From: Thermoprotei archaeon
GTDB lineage: Archaea > Thermoproteota > Thermoprotei > QMSL01 > B3-G16
Length of the DNA: 62,859 nucleotides
NCBI GenBank assembly: GCA_021162845.1
Contig: JAGGXX010000041.1
Coordinates: forward strand, 1-62,859
Direction of reading: 5' to 3'
Position numbers and translations under genes: made by a program. Positions 33,002 to 41,626 of the stretch are shown here, piece by piece. The first letter of the stretch is position 1; every line of letters begins with the position of its first letter. A model generated the notes under the pieces. The model searched no databases. It was not told the DNA's origin and saw only the letters and a program-made list of their open reading frames with translations.

Positions 33002-33664
33002 TGTTATTACGAATATGTGATACGTGCTTTTATACATCACTATGTTTAGAAAATTCAACGTTTAAACGTGCTTTTTATGCAATTCCTCATAAGAAGCTTT
33101 AAAATAAACTGCGGCTATCGGTGGTCGCTCTTCAAGGGTGATAACACCTGAGCCTTTTTTATAAGTCGCGTATTATTCTAATCCTGGATGATGAGACGAC
33201 GGTCTATTGAGCTGTGATGAATCTTTTCGCGACTGACAATAAGTAGTGATTATTGCACCTTTTATACTCCATTAGCTAATGAAGTGGTAGGGATTAGACG
33301 TAATACACCAGAAATGGCTTAAGGACTACTCAAAAGAGCTAGAGAAGGGCTTAGGATTAAAAACATCAGGAAAATGCTTTGGCGATTCTTATATCGTCAG
33401 CAATATTCACGAGCATACATGTATTAGTAGGTCCTCATATACATGTTCTTATGGTCTTTAATACCATCCTGCCTCTACGTTAAAACTAGTAGCTTATATC
33501 CCCTAATAATGATGCACCTTCCTAACAACATATTTGCATACTTAGTTCTACTACATGATATTCTATACTTAAATGCTGTGGCAGTCCAGAATTCTCGACC
33601 CATAAGTCTACATGTCTAGAAATATATGCCGGCAAAGTGACTAGATATAATGGTGGTTGGTGGC
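33002..33664. other. Intergenic region with one sRNA
   Basis: Apart from the box C/D sRNA at 33183-33241, I see no convincing gene. A 37-codon ATG frame near 33511 lacks a ribosome-binding site. CAATAA/TTATTG inverted repeats at 33237-33255 directly follow the sRNA. Confidence 0.5.
33183..33241 (+). ncRNA. Box C/D guide sRNA (canonical)
   Basis: Exact archaeal layout: C box ATGATGA (33188-33194), 12-nt guide GACGACGGTCTA, D' box TTGA (33207-33210), 3-nt spacer, C' box GTGATGA (33214-33220), 12-nt guide ATCTTTTCGCGA, D box CTGA (33233-33236). The D' guide is complementary to UAGACCGUCGU, a very conserved 23S rRNA domain V sequence; the five-nucleotide rule would put the 2'-O-methyl on the C at position 5 of that string. 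The second target is not identified. Confidence 0.8.
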
Positions 33665-34099
33665 ATGGGGTCTGGTGAAGTGTTTGAAGCAGTATCGCAC
33701 TCCATAAGGATTAAGATATTAAAAATGTTAGCCGAGAAGCCTATGAGCTTCTCCGAGTTGAAGAGAGAGCTTGGGATTGGGAGTAGCGGTAAGCTAGACT
33801 TTCACTTAAAGAAGCTGGGGAATCTTATAGCAACGAATAGTGAGGGTAAGTACACGTTGACGAGAGAGGGGTATGCTGGGTTACAAGCTATAACAGTAGT
33901 TGAGAGGTATGGGTGGCAGAGGAGAGCCTACATCATAAATATAGTAGCGTTCCTTGCCGGACTAACGTGGTTTACATCGAAGATAGTGCTGGAAGGTTCT
34001 AAGCCAATATTCCTAGTAATTCTAATTTTAGTGATTGCATGGTTCACATACTACAGCTACTTGTCCCTAGTGAAGAGGAAGGTATTCAAAACATACTAA
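33665..34099 (+). CDS. ArsR-like winged-helix protein with two membrane helices
   Basis: 144 aa from ATG 33665 (ATG 33650 also possible). Residues 5-75 form a winged helix (VSHSIRIKILKMLAEKPMSF, SELKRELGIGSSGKLDFHLK). Two membrane segments follow (about 90-108 and 115-135). This may be a membrane-tethered transcription regulator. Its stop overlaps that of the opposing gene by four bases. Confidence 0.72.
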   Translation: MGSGEVFEAVSHSIRIKILKMLAEKPMSFSELKRELGIGSSGKLDFHLKKLGNLIATNSEGKYTLTREGYAGLQAITVVERYGWQRRAYIINIVAFLAGLTWFTSKIVLEGSKPIFLVILILVIAWFTYYSYLSLVKRKVFKTY

Positions 34100-34329
34100 T
34101 CAACAGTATGTTTATCACGTAGTGATAAACATAACATCGTATACTGTGAGGTTACTTGTATAAAGCGCTCATCTTTGCAGAAGGCGCCTAACACTTCATC
34201 GGGGGCCTTATATATTCTCGCTACATGAAGTTGCTGGATGAAGAGTAGGCTTATGGTGTTCATTAGTATGAGAGCGGAAGCCGCCATCGCATCAAACGTG
34301 TAAACCTGCCCCCCTCTCCCTTCTGACAA
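34096..34329 (-). CDS. Pilin-like small protein (77 aa)
   Basis: The N-terminus GRGGQVYTFDAMAASALIL resembles archaeal type IV pilin-like leaders (short basic part, G before QxxTxDA, hydrophobic helix). TTG start with GGTGAT a few bases upstream. The C-terminal 35 residues show no recognised fold, so it may be a truncated pilin. The intact pilus operon lies at 55.6-61.3 kb. Confidence 0.4.
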   Translation of the reverse strand: MSEGRGGQVYTFDAMAASALILMNTISLLFIQQLHVARIYKAPDEVLGAFCKDERFIQVTSQYTMLCLSLRDKHTVD

Positions 34330-34477
34330 CCATCCATCACCACCGCTCCATTCACTACCATAAGGTGCTTAAAACCGAGCACAATTGCCTCATCTCGGCA
34401 GGTGCTGTGCACAAGGATTGTGACGGTAAGCATATCTTTATCTTCGATTACTGCAAATGAAAAGATACAACGAACGT

Positions 34478-35005
34478 TTAGTCCCTTAATAGTTCTGGGA
34501 ACCAGCACTCCTTAACGTAGACCCTATACCCATACCTTCCTCTAAAGAGGTTAAGATATCTGTAGAGCTCGCTTATATCGTCCGGATCCCAGCTAAAGAT
34601 ACCAAGTTTAAGAGTCCTAACCTTGCCATCATCCAGAAATTTTATCCTCAGATGGTCAAGGTAAGGCCTCCTCCGGTGTTTCCCATGTACAAGAACAACT
34701 TCAATTAAGTCAGAGAGCTTGATGTCGTAGTGGGTATTATGCCTTACCACATGTGATGTATCTCCACGTACTAATATCAAATCTCGGGGGAGAAGGAGGT
34801 AGAGAGCGAACCCTATAAGAATCGAGAGGCCTGCGATTAGGAGACAATAACTATTCCTATTTCCAATGTACACTACTAGGCTTGTTACGGAAAGGATAAT
34901 GCCCATTATCAGATATCCTTTATTATCGCGCCGAACCTCAAACTCGTACGTTAGGTCATTACAGGTACTCGGGCGGAGGGCACATGGAGCTCCCATAGTA
35001 CCCAT
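34478..35005 (-). CDS. Membrane protein with PH-like domain (175 aa)
   Basis: Two adjacent hydrophobic segments (about 31-49 and 51-70) followed by a beta-rich region (LILVRGDTSHVVRHNTHYDI; LIEVVLVHG; LRIKFLDDGKVRTLKLGIF) and a final helix, which resembles bacterial PH-domain membrane proteins. The start is uncertain; an ATG at residue 34 would shorten it. Function unknown. Confidence 0.5.
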   Translation of the reverse strand: MGTMGAPCALRPSTCNDLTYEFEVRRDNKGYLIMGIILSVTSLVVYIGNRNSYCLLIAGLSILIGFALYLLLPRDLILVRGDTSHVVRHNTHYDIKLSDLIEVVLVHGKHRRRPYLDHLRIKFLDDGKVRTLKLGIFSWDPDDISELYRYLNLFRGRYGYRVYVKECWFPELLRD

Positions 35006-35271
35006 AGCTAAGAGATATATTAGATGTATTGCCCCTTTTCAACCTATCACACTATGCGGAAAAGCACTTCTGAGTCGAGATCCTAGCTTAGGGAAAGAGG
35101 CGTCACTACCAGTGCGCTTATGAAGTTCAAGGGGATTGCCAGGTTGGGATTCGATCCTCCTAGATAATGAAGAACATTAAGGCGGAGATTAGACACGCTT
35201 TAAAGATGGGAGAAGGTCTATTCTCCAAAAAGCCGACGAAGTGATAAGACGGCTACCTAGGTCTTATTGGA

Positions 35272-35415
35272 TGTGAGCCAATAACTATAGAGGTTATGCC
35301 GGACCAAGTTCACATCTTTACTCTATGTCCTCCACGGCACTCCCCCTCGTACATAGCCAACTACCTGAAGGGCAAGAGTGCTAGGAAGGTCCTTCTCTTA
35401 AGTTCTTTAAGGAGG
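35272..35415 (+). pseudogene. IS200/IS605 TnpA transposase fragment
   Basis: One frame encodes IEVMPDQVHIFTLCPPRHSP and then YIANYLKGKSARKVLL, the central part of the Y1-type (HUH) transposase family, where MPDHVH normally carries the metal-binding HxH. Here the first His is Gln (DQVH), so the fragment is catalytically dead. The N-terminal part and the catalytic tyrosine are missing or out of frame, and stops interrupt both sides. Confidence 0.75.
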
Positions 35416-35874
35416 TTTCTAGTAATAATAATCCTCTAATTAACGTTCATGTGCAGACTCCCTACTAAGTTCATTAAGAGCTTCATGGATTGCATCATAT
35501 ATCCTGGCCGAGAATAGATGGTAATATTGTTGCTCTCTAGCTAAGAAGGAGGGTTTGGTTGCGTGCTCAGAGGATGCGCTGAGGCGGCTGGTTGAACCAT
35601 CGTTTTGACTTTCAAGAGACGTTGTGAATGAAGCGCTTGAGAGGACGAAGAAGAATTGCTAGGCTTTACTCTGCTGTAAGCTGTATGGTTCTCTTCTACT
35701 ATTATGTTTTTAGGCGGTCTTCCTAATCTTGACTCGGGTGCGGTGGTATGCGCCCTTTTGGGTATGGCGGCTTCTAGTAGTGGTGGTTGTTCTCGCTACT
35801 TTTCCTCAGCTGTTGCATATGCTGAATCGAGGATTGCTGAGGTTAGCTGGGTTGTATAGATTAGACATAGACAA

Positions 35875-35891
35875 TGTATTAGACATTCATA
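35875..35891 (+). repeat. 17-bp direct repeat, left copy
   Basis: TGTATTAGACATTCATA, identical to 36236-36252; a related ATTAGACAT lies just upstream near 35860. Confidence 0.7.
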
Positions 35892-35909
35892 CATTGAAAA
35901 GAGGTTGAT

Positions 35910-36230
35910 GTGGCTAACTATGTCTACATTGACGGCTTTGATAGACATATCCTCTGCGTCTTTGATCGACAGCTGAACCTAGTCGATAGAATCGTACTCA
36001 GTGCTGATGTTGATGCTGGCCCGTACTTCGGCTTGGGAAATGTGGGCTTCGACGGTGAAAATCTGTTTCTAGCTGGCTTCGGCGACGCTAAATGGGTAGT
36101 GTACTCCATTAAGGTTATCTCCTCACAGCAAAGCGTGGAAGTAGTATCGGTTCTGCCTTTATTTTCCTGTGAGTGTCTCCTGTTGCTAATTATTAGCTTT
36201 GTCATGTACCGGCGCCGTGTTGGGCATTGA
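35910..36230 (+). CDS. Surface-protein C-terminal fragment (106 aa)
   Basis: GTG start. Residues 1-70 look like beta-propeller repeats (YVYIDGFDRHILCVFDRQLN; NVGFDGENLFLAGF), and 85-106 form a C-terminal membrane anchor with basic end (LLLLIISFVMYRRRVGH). No signal peptide is present, so it is probably the tail of a larger surface protein whose front is lost. It lies between 17-bp direct repeats. Confidence 0.4.
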   Translation: MANYVYIDGFDRHILCVFDRQLNLVDRIVLSADVDAGPYFGLGNVGFDGENLFLAGFGDAKWVVYSIKVISSQQSVEVVSVLPLFSCECLLLLIISFVMYRRRVGH

Positions 36231-36235
36231 CATGC

Positions 36236-36252
36236 TGTATTAGACATTCATA
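36236..36252 (+). repeat. 17-bp direct repeat, right copy
   Basis: TGTATTAGACATTCATA; starts 361 bp after the left copy and brackets the surface-protein fragment. Confidence 0.7.
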
Positions 36253-36339
36253 TGCACTAAATGTGGGGTATATAACGCAACCATAAGAGAGGCAATACAG
36301 AGGCCTGGAGAGGAATGTAAAATTCCTAAGTGTAGTTAA
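36244..36339 (+). pseudogene. Zinc-ribbon fragment
   Basis: Directly in the right repeat, a frame without start codon encodes TFICTKCGVYNATIREAIQ ending EECKIPKCS: two CxxC-like pairs, suggesting the end of a zinc-ribbon protein. A TAG precedes it, so it is a remnant or is read by an unusual start. Confidence 0.3.
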
Positions 36340-36477
36340 AAACTTCGTCTTTAGGCGCTCTAAGGTCTCTATTTCCTAACTGCTAGCATTCCGGCAACTT
36401 CATTTGTACAACAAGCACCCTACCCTCTATCAAAATCAAAACGCTAATTAAGTGATATGTACCCTTAGGTACTAGAC

Positions 36478-37347
36478 ATGGAATATAGGCTTTTGGGTAG
36501 GACTGGCTATAAGGTCTCGATACTCACCATCGGTTGTTGCGGTCCTGGGATAGCTCCGAATGTTGAGGATGCGATAAAGGCTTTTGAATATTCTATAAAT
36601 CATGGCTTAAACATGATTGACATTGCGCCTAGCTATGGTGAGGCCGAGGTCAGATTAGGGCGGTTGATAAGTCGATATCGGGATAAGCTTATAGTAGTTG
36701 AGAAGACGCTTGAAAGAAGCAGGGATGGCGCCTGGAAGGAGCTTAAGTCATCGTTAAAGAGGCTCGGGCTGGGCTACTTTGACATATATCAATTTCACGC
36801 GGTAAGGAATATCGAAGAGCTCGAGAGGATATTTAGCGATAATGGCGCTATGAAAGCCTTCTTAGAAGCTAGGGATCAGGGCCTGATAAAGTACATAGGG
36901 ATAACCGTTCATAATGACATGAGAATCGTGGTTAAGGCGCTAGAGCGATTTGATTTCGATACCATTCTCATACCTGTTAATGTCGGTAGCTTAATACATC
37001 CGACTCCTGAGAATGACTTTAGACCCGTGCTTAAAATAGCTAAGGATAGGGACATAGGAGTGATAGCGATTAAAGCGATAGCTAAGGGCAGGTGGACCAG
37101 CAATCATAGAAGGTATCAGACGTGGTATGAGCCGCTTGAAGATCAAGAAGATATAGATAAGGCAGTTTGGTTCACCCTTTCGCAAGAGGGCGTTACCACC
37201 TACTCGATAGCCTGCGACATTAGACTATGGCCTAAAATATTAAGCGCGGGGGAACAGTTTAAGAGGCTTGATGAGGAGGAACAAGAGCACATCGTAGAAT
37301 ACTTCAAGGATAAAGGTGTTAAGCCTCTCTTTCCAGAAGCGCTTTAG
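36478..37347 (+). CDS. Aldo/keto reductase
   Basis: 289 aa NAD(P)H-dependent oxidoreductase barrel. Family marks: LGRTGYKVSILTIG (5-18), MIDIAPSYGEAEVRLGR (about 46-62, with catalytic Asp and Tyr), the lysine of VVEKT (about 80), and the QFH segment near 105. The substrate is unknown. Single gene following the decayed region. Confidence 0.88.
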   Translation: MEYRLLGRTGYKVSILTIGCCGPGIAPNVEDAIKAFEYSINHGLNMIDIAPSYGEAEVRLGRLISRYRDKLIVVEKTLERSRDGAWKELKSSLKRLGLGYFDIYQFHAVRNIEELERIFSDNGAMKAFLEARDQGLIKYIGITVHNDMRIVVKALERFDFDTILIPVNVGSLIHPTPENDFRPVLKIAKDRDIGVIAIKAIAKGRWTSNHRRYQTWYEPLEDQEDIDKAVWFTLSQEGVTTYSIACDIRLWPKILSAGEQFKRLDEEEQEHIVEYFKDKGVKPLFPEAL

Positions 37348-37690
37348 GGAAGGTAATTACTATCTCCTAGCCTAAGTTCCCTTTACGGGCATTTAGTGCA
37401 TAAAGGGCTTAGTAAATAAGGAAAGTCCATTAACATCGAGTTAATTTCAAAGCCCTTAAATTCGAATAGCTCAAAACTTGAGTTACTTTAACCTTGAAAG
37501 AGATCGTAAAATAGATCCCTAGCCACCTCATGAAGAGCGGGAAAAATGTGCTTCTTTAAAGGGAAGGTGTAGAGCAGCTTATGAGTAGAATGTCACATTG
37601 AAACGAGTATTTTATGACAAAATTCCTTTATTCCTTCTTCTTTAAAGCCTCGACGACCTCCTTTTGAGAAAAAGTACCTTCCTTATACGC
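37348..37690. other. Intergenic region, nothing recognised
   Basis: AT-rich spacer between the reductase and tRNA-Asn. No plausible gene or structured RNA was found. Confidence 0.55.
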
Positions 37691-37697
37691 GCAAATA

Positions 37698-37774
37698 TGG
37701 CGCCGGGGGTGGGATTCGAACCCACGACCACCCGGTTAACAGCCGGGCGCTCCACCTGGCTGAGCTACCCCGGC
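37698..37774 (-). tRNA. tRNA-Asn (GTT)
   Basis: Minus strand. Acceptor GCCGGGG/CCCCGGC, anticodon stem CCCGG/CCGGG with loop CTGTTAA, T arm GTGGG-TTCGAAT-CCCAC, discriminator G and encoded CCA (37700-37698). No intron. Confidence 0.95.
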
Positions 37775-37907
37775 TCCGGCAGTATATTTTATGTATTCGG
37801 TTTTAAGTTTTCCTTCTCGGAATCGCATCGGCTCATTAATCTCTTAATCTATGCCCTCTTATGAGCTTTTGCCCAAAATGCGCTAACCAGCCGCTATTTT
37901 TGCCCTC

Positions 37908-38501
37908 CTATACGGGTTCCTCGCTACCCGTCTCCTCCCATGCAGGAAAGAGCCTCCTGAGTCTCATTTCCCGTCTCTCCCTAAGCAGATATCGGTATAC
38001 CGTACGATGTTGTCTGCCCTGGATGAGCATCTCTATGGCGTTTCTCGCTATCCTGGCCTGATCGTAATCTCCTATTATGGCAACGTAGTGCTTATAGACT
38101 GACACATAAGCTCCAGTTAGTTCCTCTATCATCCTCCGGGCCTTCCCTTCCTCCCCTATTATCCTCCCTGCGATACGTATTATGTCCCCCCTCCTTCCAG
38201 ATGTCACTTCCTTGAGGTCTATCACCTCTAGGAACGCATCCTCCTTCAGAAGCCTTAACGCTCTTTCAGGGCTAAACCCATGGGCTATGGCCCGGATCAC
38301 ATCTCTGGCCTTGAGTAACTTCAGCGGATCCATATTATCGGGCTCTGGGGTTATCCTCACGTATCCCATTTTACTATCTACCTCTATCTGGACTCCTAAT
38401 GCCTCCTCAAGTTGCTTTTTAACTCTTCCCTTATTCCCGATTATGACTCCTAGCCTCTCCTTATCCACGCCCACCGTTATGGTACCACCGAGGAACCCCA
38501 T
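37908..38501 (-). CDS. KH-domain RNA-binding protein, Pno1/Dim2-like
   Basis: 197 aa with two KH domains: GVIIGNKGRVKKQLEE (about 19-34) and IAGRIIGEEGKARRMIEELT (about 109-128), and the linker GFSPERALRLL typical of archaeal Pno1. In eukaryotes Dim2/Pno1 takes part in small-subunit rRNA 3'-end maturation with Nob1 and Rio kinases. It is divergent from rio1, with a short shared promoter region containing TTTTTATATTTG (about 38530). Confidence 0.92.
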   Translation of the reverse strand: MGFLGGTITVGVDKERLGVIIGNKGRVKKQLEEALGVQIEVDSKMGYVRITPEPDNMDPLKLLKARDVIRAIAHGFSPERALRLLKEDAFLEVIDLKEVTSGRRGDIIRIAGRIIGEEGKARRMIEELTGAYVSVYKHYVAIIGDYDQARIARNAIEMLIQGRQHRTVYRYLLRERREMRLRRLFPAWEETGSEEPV

Positions 38502-38572
38502 GTATCCTTCCCACTTTAATCGGTTAACATAGCTTTTTATATTTGCTCTTCGGAAGACCTACGGGTCTCTAA

Positions 38573-39361
38573 GTGAGTGACATAGAGAAGAGGATACACA
38601 GACTTGAAAGGATGCGTATAGAGCGCGAAAGACTAGCGCGGATCATGGATGAGGACTTGCTCGAAACAGTGGAAGAAGTGTTCGATAGGCTTACGCTTCT
38701 CTCACTCTATGATTTGGTCAATGATGGAGTGATAGATGTGATGCATGGCGTGGTCAGCTCAGGCAAGGAGGCTAGGGTATACTGGGCCGAGGATCCTGAG
38801 GGGAATGACCTAGCAGTTAAGATATACCTTACTGTGACCGCTGAGTTCAGGCATGGCATGTTAAAATACATAGAGGGTGATCCTCGCTTCCAACATGTGA
38901 GGCGCCATCCGCGCAAACTCATTTACTTATGGTGTCGTAAGGAATTTCGAAACTTAAAGTTAGCGTATGAAACCGGAATAAGGGTGCCCAAACCCATAGC
39001 AGCTAGGAACAACATATTGGTCATGGAGTTCATTAACCAACCCAATGAGCGCGGAAGACCAGCTCCTCTCCTTAGGGAGGCCCCACCTGAGGATCCAGAG
39101 GAGGCATTAGAAGTACTGCTTAGATACATGCATAAGCTCTACAATGAAGCGGAGCTAGTTCATGCGGATTTATCTGAATATAATGTCATGAACAGAGAAG
39201 GTGAGCTCATCATTATAGATTGGGGCAGTGCTGTCAAGAAAGGGCATCCCATGTTCACGGAATTTCTCCTAAGGGATATAAGGAATGTGCTGAGATTCTT
39301 CCATAAGCTCGGAGTGAAAGTGCCGAGCGTCAGGGAAGTCTTTGAGTGGATCACGCATTAG
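38573..39361 (+). CDS. rio1: Serine protein kinase Rio1
   Basis: 262 aa atypical kinase. RIO1 signatures: SSGKEARVY (63-71, phosphate loop), VKIY lysine near 83, catalytic HADLSEYN near 197 (usual form HGDLSEYN) and metal-binding IIDWGSAV near 213. GTG start. It acts in small ribosomal subunit maturation, fitting its divergent neighbour Pno1 and the convergent aIF1A gene, whose stop it overlaps by four bases. Confidence 0.95.
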   Translation: MSDIEKRIHRLERMRIERERLARIMDEDLLETVEEVFDRLTLLSLYDLVNDGVIDVMHGVVSSGKEARVYWAEDPEGNDLAVKIYLTVTAEFRHGMLKYIEGDPRFQHVRRHPRKLIYLWCRKEFRNLKLAYETGIRVPKPIAARNNILVMEFINQPNERGRPAPLLREAPPEDPEEALEVLLRYMHKLYNEAELVHADLSEYNVMNREGELIIIDWGSAVKKGHPMFTEFLLRDIRNVLRFFHKLGVKVPSVREVFEWITH

Positions 39362-39699
39362 GCTAGTTCTTCCCCATATTCCTCCTCGAGCTTATCTAGA
39401 TGGCCCATTTCCTTAAGCTTCCTGACCTCGCTCTTAGTGTACCTCCATATGAGGTCACCCTTGGTCTTAGGCTGGAAGTCCCATGGCGCCACTAGCACTA
39501 CATCGCCTTCCCTAAACCACAATCGCTTCTTATACCTGCCTGGGACTCTGCATATCCTAGTATATCCGTCAGCACAGAGTACCTTCATCCTCTCATGGCC
39601 CAACATCTGTACTATGACCCCGAGTACTTCCCCTTCACCAGGTAACCTAAGCTCCCTCTCCTCTTCATGAATCCTTCGACCCAATATCATCACCTTCAC
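39358..39699 (-). CDS. Translation initiation factor aIF1A
   Basis: 113 aa S1-like OB fold: LPGEGEVLGVIVQMLG (19-34), the RICRVPGRYKKRLWFREGDV segment and VLVAPWDFQPKTKGDLIWRY near 69-88, all diagnostic for aIF1A/eIF1A. It binds the A site of the small subunit during initiation. Upstream lies the NMD3 gene on the same strand. Confidence 0.95.
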   Translation of the reverse strand: MKVMILGRRIHEEERELRLPGEGEVLGVIVQMLGHERMKVLCADGYTRICRVPGRYKKRLWFREGDVVLVAPWDFQPKTKGDLIWRYTKSEVRKLKEMGHLDKLEEEYGEELA

Positions 39700-39741
39700 T
39701 AGTTGGAATTGACAAGGAGGTATATATTCCCATGCCCTATA

Positions 39742-40818
39742 TCAACTTTTGACTAAATATAACCTGTTCCCGGTCACTATTAAGTCCACGCTCTCTCCCT
39801 CTTTAAGTTTAGCAATCCTCATGTCCTCTTTCTTAAGCTCTACGATCTTGTAATCATCAAGCCTCATCAACATCACGTACCCGTTATTCTCACTGATCAC
39901 CATTGCTGGTACGGTCTCGTACGCTATTGGTGATGCCCTCTTAACGTCATTACCTTTAAGCGTGATAGGGATCCCTCTAGCTAAATCTAAAGCATACACC
40001 TTACCGCCGCGTATATCCTTGATCAGAAAATGCCTTTCATTTACCTCTATGATATCGCCCATCGTGAAGTTAGGTAACCTTACTGATATCGTTTCCCTGG
40101 TCTTTTCTCTTCCCTTATCCCTCCCCACTACCTTAAAGGTCTCCTTCACAGTAGCTAGGTACTCTCTCTGAAGATATGTGGCTATAACCCTCGCTACCCT
40201 TTTAGAGGGCAGCTTAATGTCCATGCCGCCCTCTTCTTCCGTATAATCCAAGACTACAGCCTCTGGATCCGTCTGGTACATCTCGCCTATCAGTCGCTCT
40301 AGGGAGTTCGCTATCCTCTCCTTTTCCCTCTCACTTAATTTCCTACCCGTAGCTCGTATTTGAACAACGGCCTCCTCCTTCCCAATTTTAACCTTAAGGC
40401 ACGAAGGGCAGTATTTCCATTTGAGATGGACGATCACCTCGCACTCATTAGAGTAATTGCCCACTCGTGGATCCGTATAGCCAAGTACATAGGCCTTTAC
40501 GAGTAATGTAGCGCTCTTGAACTCTGGGATTCTCTCTCCACCCCTGAGGATTTGCAATTGAAAGTCCTTTATGGCTTTAGCGTATATGTTCGATTTAGCT
40601 AGAAGTAGCTTACCTATGGCCTCTTTAACTCGCTCTGTAACCCCTCCTTCTCCCCTCATCCACTTGCCTCTATAGCGGTATGCAAGACATACAGGGCACA
40701 TGATAATGTCTACTTCTCTGGGCATCTCTATTAAAGCCCTGTTTTTAATATAGCAATCCCTACACATGTTATCATAAAGTTCATCCGTTTTCCTCCCGCA
40801 TATTATGCAGAAATCCAT
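39742..40818 (-). CDS. NMD3-family protein
   Basis: 358 aa. The N-terminal zinc part has CIICG (4-8), CRDC (19-22), CPVC (41-44) and a later CPSC (about 134), as in NMD3, the eukaryotic 60S export adaptor; archaeal forms probably act in large-subunit maturation. Operon order is aIF2-beta, DUF424, NMD3, with 9 bases or fewer between genes, an arrangement common in archaea. Confidence 0.9.
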   Translation of the reverse strand: MDFCIICGRKTDELYDNMCRDCYIKNRALIEMPREVDIIMCPVCLAYRYRGKWMRGEGGVTERVKEAIGKLLLAKSNIYAKAIKDFQLQILRGGERIPEFKSATLLVKAYVLGYTDPRVGNYSNECEVIVHLKWKYCPSCLKVKIGKEEAVVQIRATGRKLSEREKERIANSLERLIGEMYQTDPEAVVLDYTEEEGGMDIKLPSKRVARVIATYLQREYLATVKETFKVVGRDKGREKTRETISVRLPNFTMGDIIEVNERHFLIKDIRGGKVYALDLARGIPITLKGNDVKRASPIAYETVPAMVISENNGYVMLMRLDDYKIVELKKEDMRIAKLKEGESVDLIVTGNRLYLVKS

Positions 40819-40827
40819 GATCTCTCC

Positions 40828-41130
40828 CTAAAGCTTTACGATCTGTACATGTGGTATGCCTGCGATCCTGATTACACCCTCCTCAAGAACACATCCACGC
40901 CTGATTGCTTCATTCACGACGTTCTCGCCTACCATATTAACTATATCCGCATTTTCGATGGCCTCAAATACTTCGTCGAGAAGGACCTTCTTATCGCCAT
41001 AGAACTCCTTCTTAACTTCTATCTTTAATTTACCTTCTCGAAATGTTTTGCCCAATATCTCCTCATCGCATATGGCAAGTACCCTCACGTTGCCCTTCAC
41101 ATGAACTTTCATGTAGGCATAGCTCGCCAT
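40828..41130 (-). CDS. DUF424 family protein
   Basis: 100 aa. Pattern VRVLAICDEEILGKTFREGK, then AIENADIVNMVGENVVNEAI and GIPHVQIVK at the C-terminus matches DUF424, a small archaeal family usually encoded beside aIF2-beta and NMD3. ATG 41130 follows GGTGGGAG; GTG 41142 and ATG 41112 are alternatives. Role unknown, presumably translation or ribosome assembly by context. Confidence 0.88.
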   Translation of the reverse strand: MASYAYMKVHVKGNVRVLAICDEEILGKTFREGKLKIEVKKEFYGDKKVLLDEVFEAIENADIVNMVGENVVNEAIRRGCVLEEGVIRIAGIPHVQIVKL

Positions 41131-41142
41131 GTACTCTCCCAC

Positions 41143-41559
41143 CTATAGAGGCCTTACCGAAGATACGGCGCCACAGGCCTCACACACGAGGAACGTAAGA
41201 CGGCGTTCTTTTACTAACTTGGTATCAGGCGATTTGCATATAGGGCATAAGACGTACGTCCTAGTATAGATCTTTATCAACCTATTTATAGTTCCGGACT
41301 GGAACCTGCCCTGTAAGACGAGCATATCCCCCTCCATACTACCTGCCGTGCCAAGTTCACGTAGGAGGAATCTACTTAGATGTTTGGGCTCCCTACGCAG
41401 AATATCGCATATCTCGCTGAAGTTCTGTATGATTGTCCTATTCCCAATTGTTATGACTTTAGCAGTGGGTATCTCGAACCTCTCTCCGCGTACCTTCTGC
41501 TTTGGCGTGTACCTCAACGCTCTTTCCAGTAGGCTGCTGTAATCGAATATATCTCCCAA
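41143..41559 (-). CDS. Translation initiation factor aIF2 subunit beta
   Basis: 138 aa. Core domain (RFEIPTAKVITIGNRTIIQN near 26-45) plus C-terminal zinc ribbon CPICKSPDTKLVK...CEACG (about 109-132). Part of the aIF2 heterotrimer delivering initiator tRNA, whose gene is at 24065. First gene of the operon with DUF424 and NMD3. Confidence 0.95.
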   Translation of the reverse strand: MGDIFDYSSLLERALRYTPKQKVRGERFEIPTAKVITIGNRTIIQNFSEICDILRREPKHLSRFLLRELGTAGSMEGDMLVLQGRFQSGTINRLIKIYTRTYVLCPICKSPDTKLVKERRLTFLVCEACGAVSSVRPL

Positions 41560-41626
41560 GGGATCACACCTTCCTTCTTCAGCTCTTAGTTACTATTTCA
41601 GATAACTCCTATTTTTACCTATGGCG

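Larger units (their letters stand above)
35124..35909. other. Decayed region, remnant DNA
   Basis: No intact gene. It contains a transposase fragment (35272-35415). On the minus strand, roughly 35450-35650, an open stretch encodes a helix-rich segment ending ARIYDAIHEALNELSRES but has no start codon. The region looks like eroded mobile DNA. Confidence 0.5.

Noticed and set aside
33511-33620. 37-codon ATG frame before the ArsR-like gene
   Set aside because: No ribosome-binding site and no domain-like pattern.
34263-34508. 81-codon minus frame between the PH-like and pilin-like genes
   Set aside because: Its last third overlaps the pilin-like gene in another frame, it starts with GTG without a good RBS and shows no recognisable pattern; doubtful.
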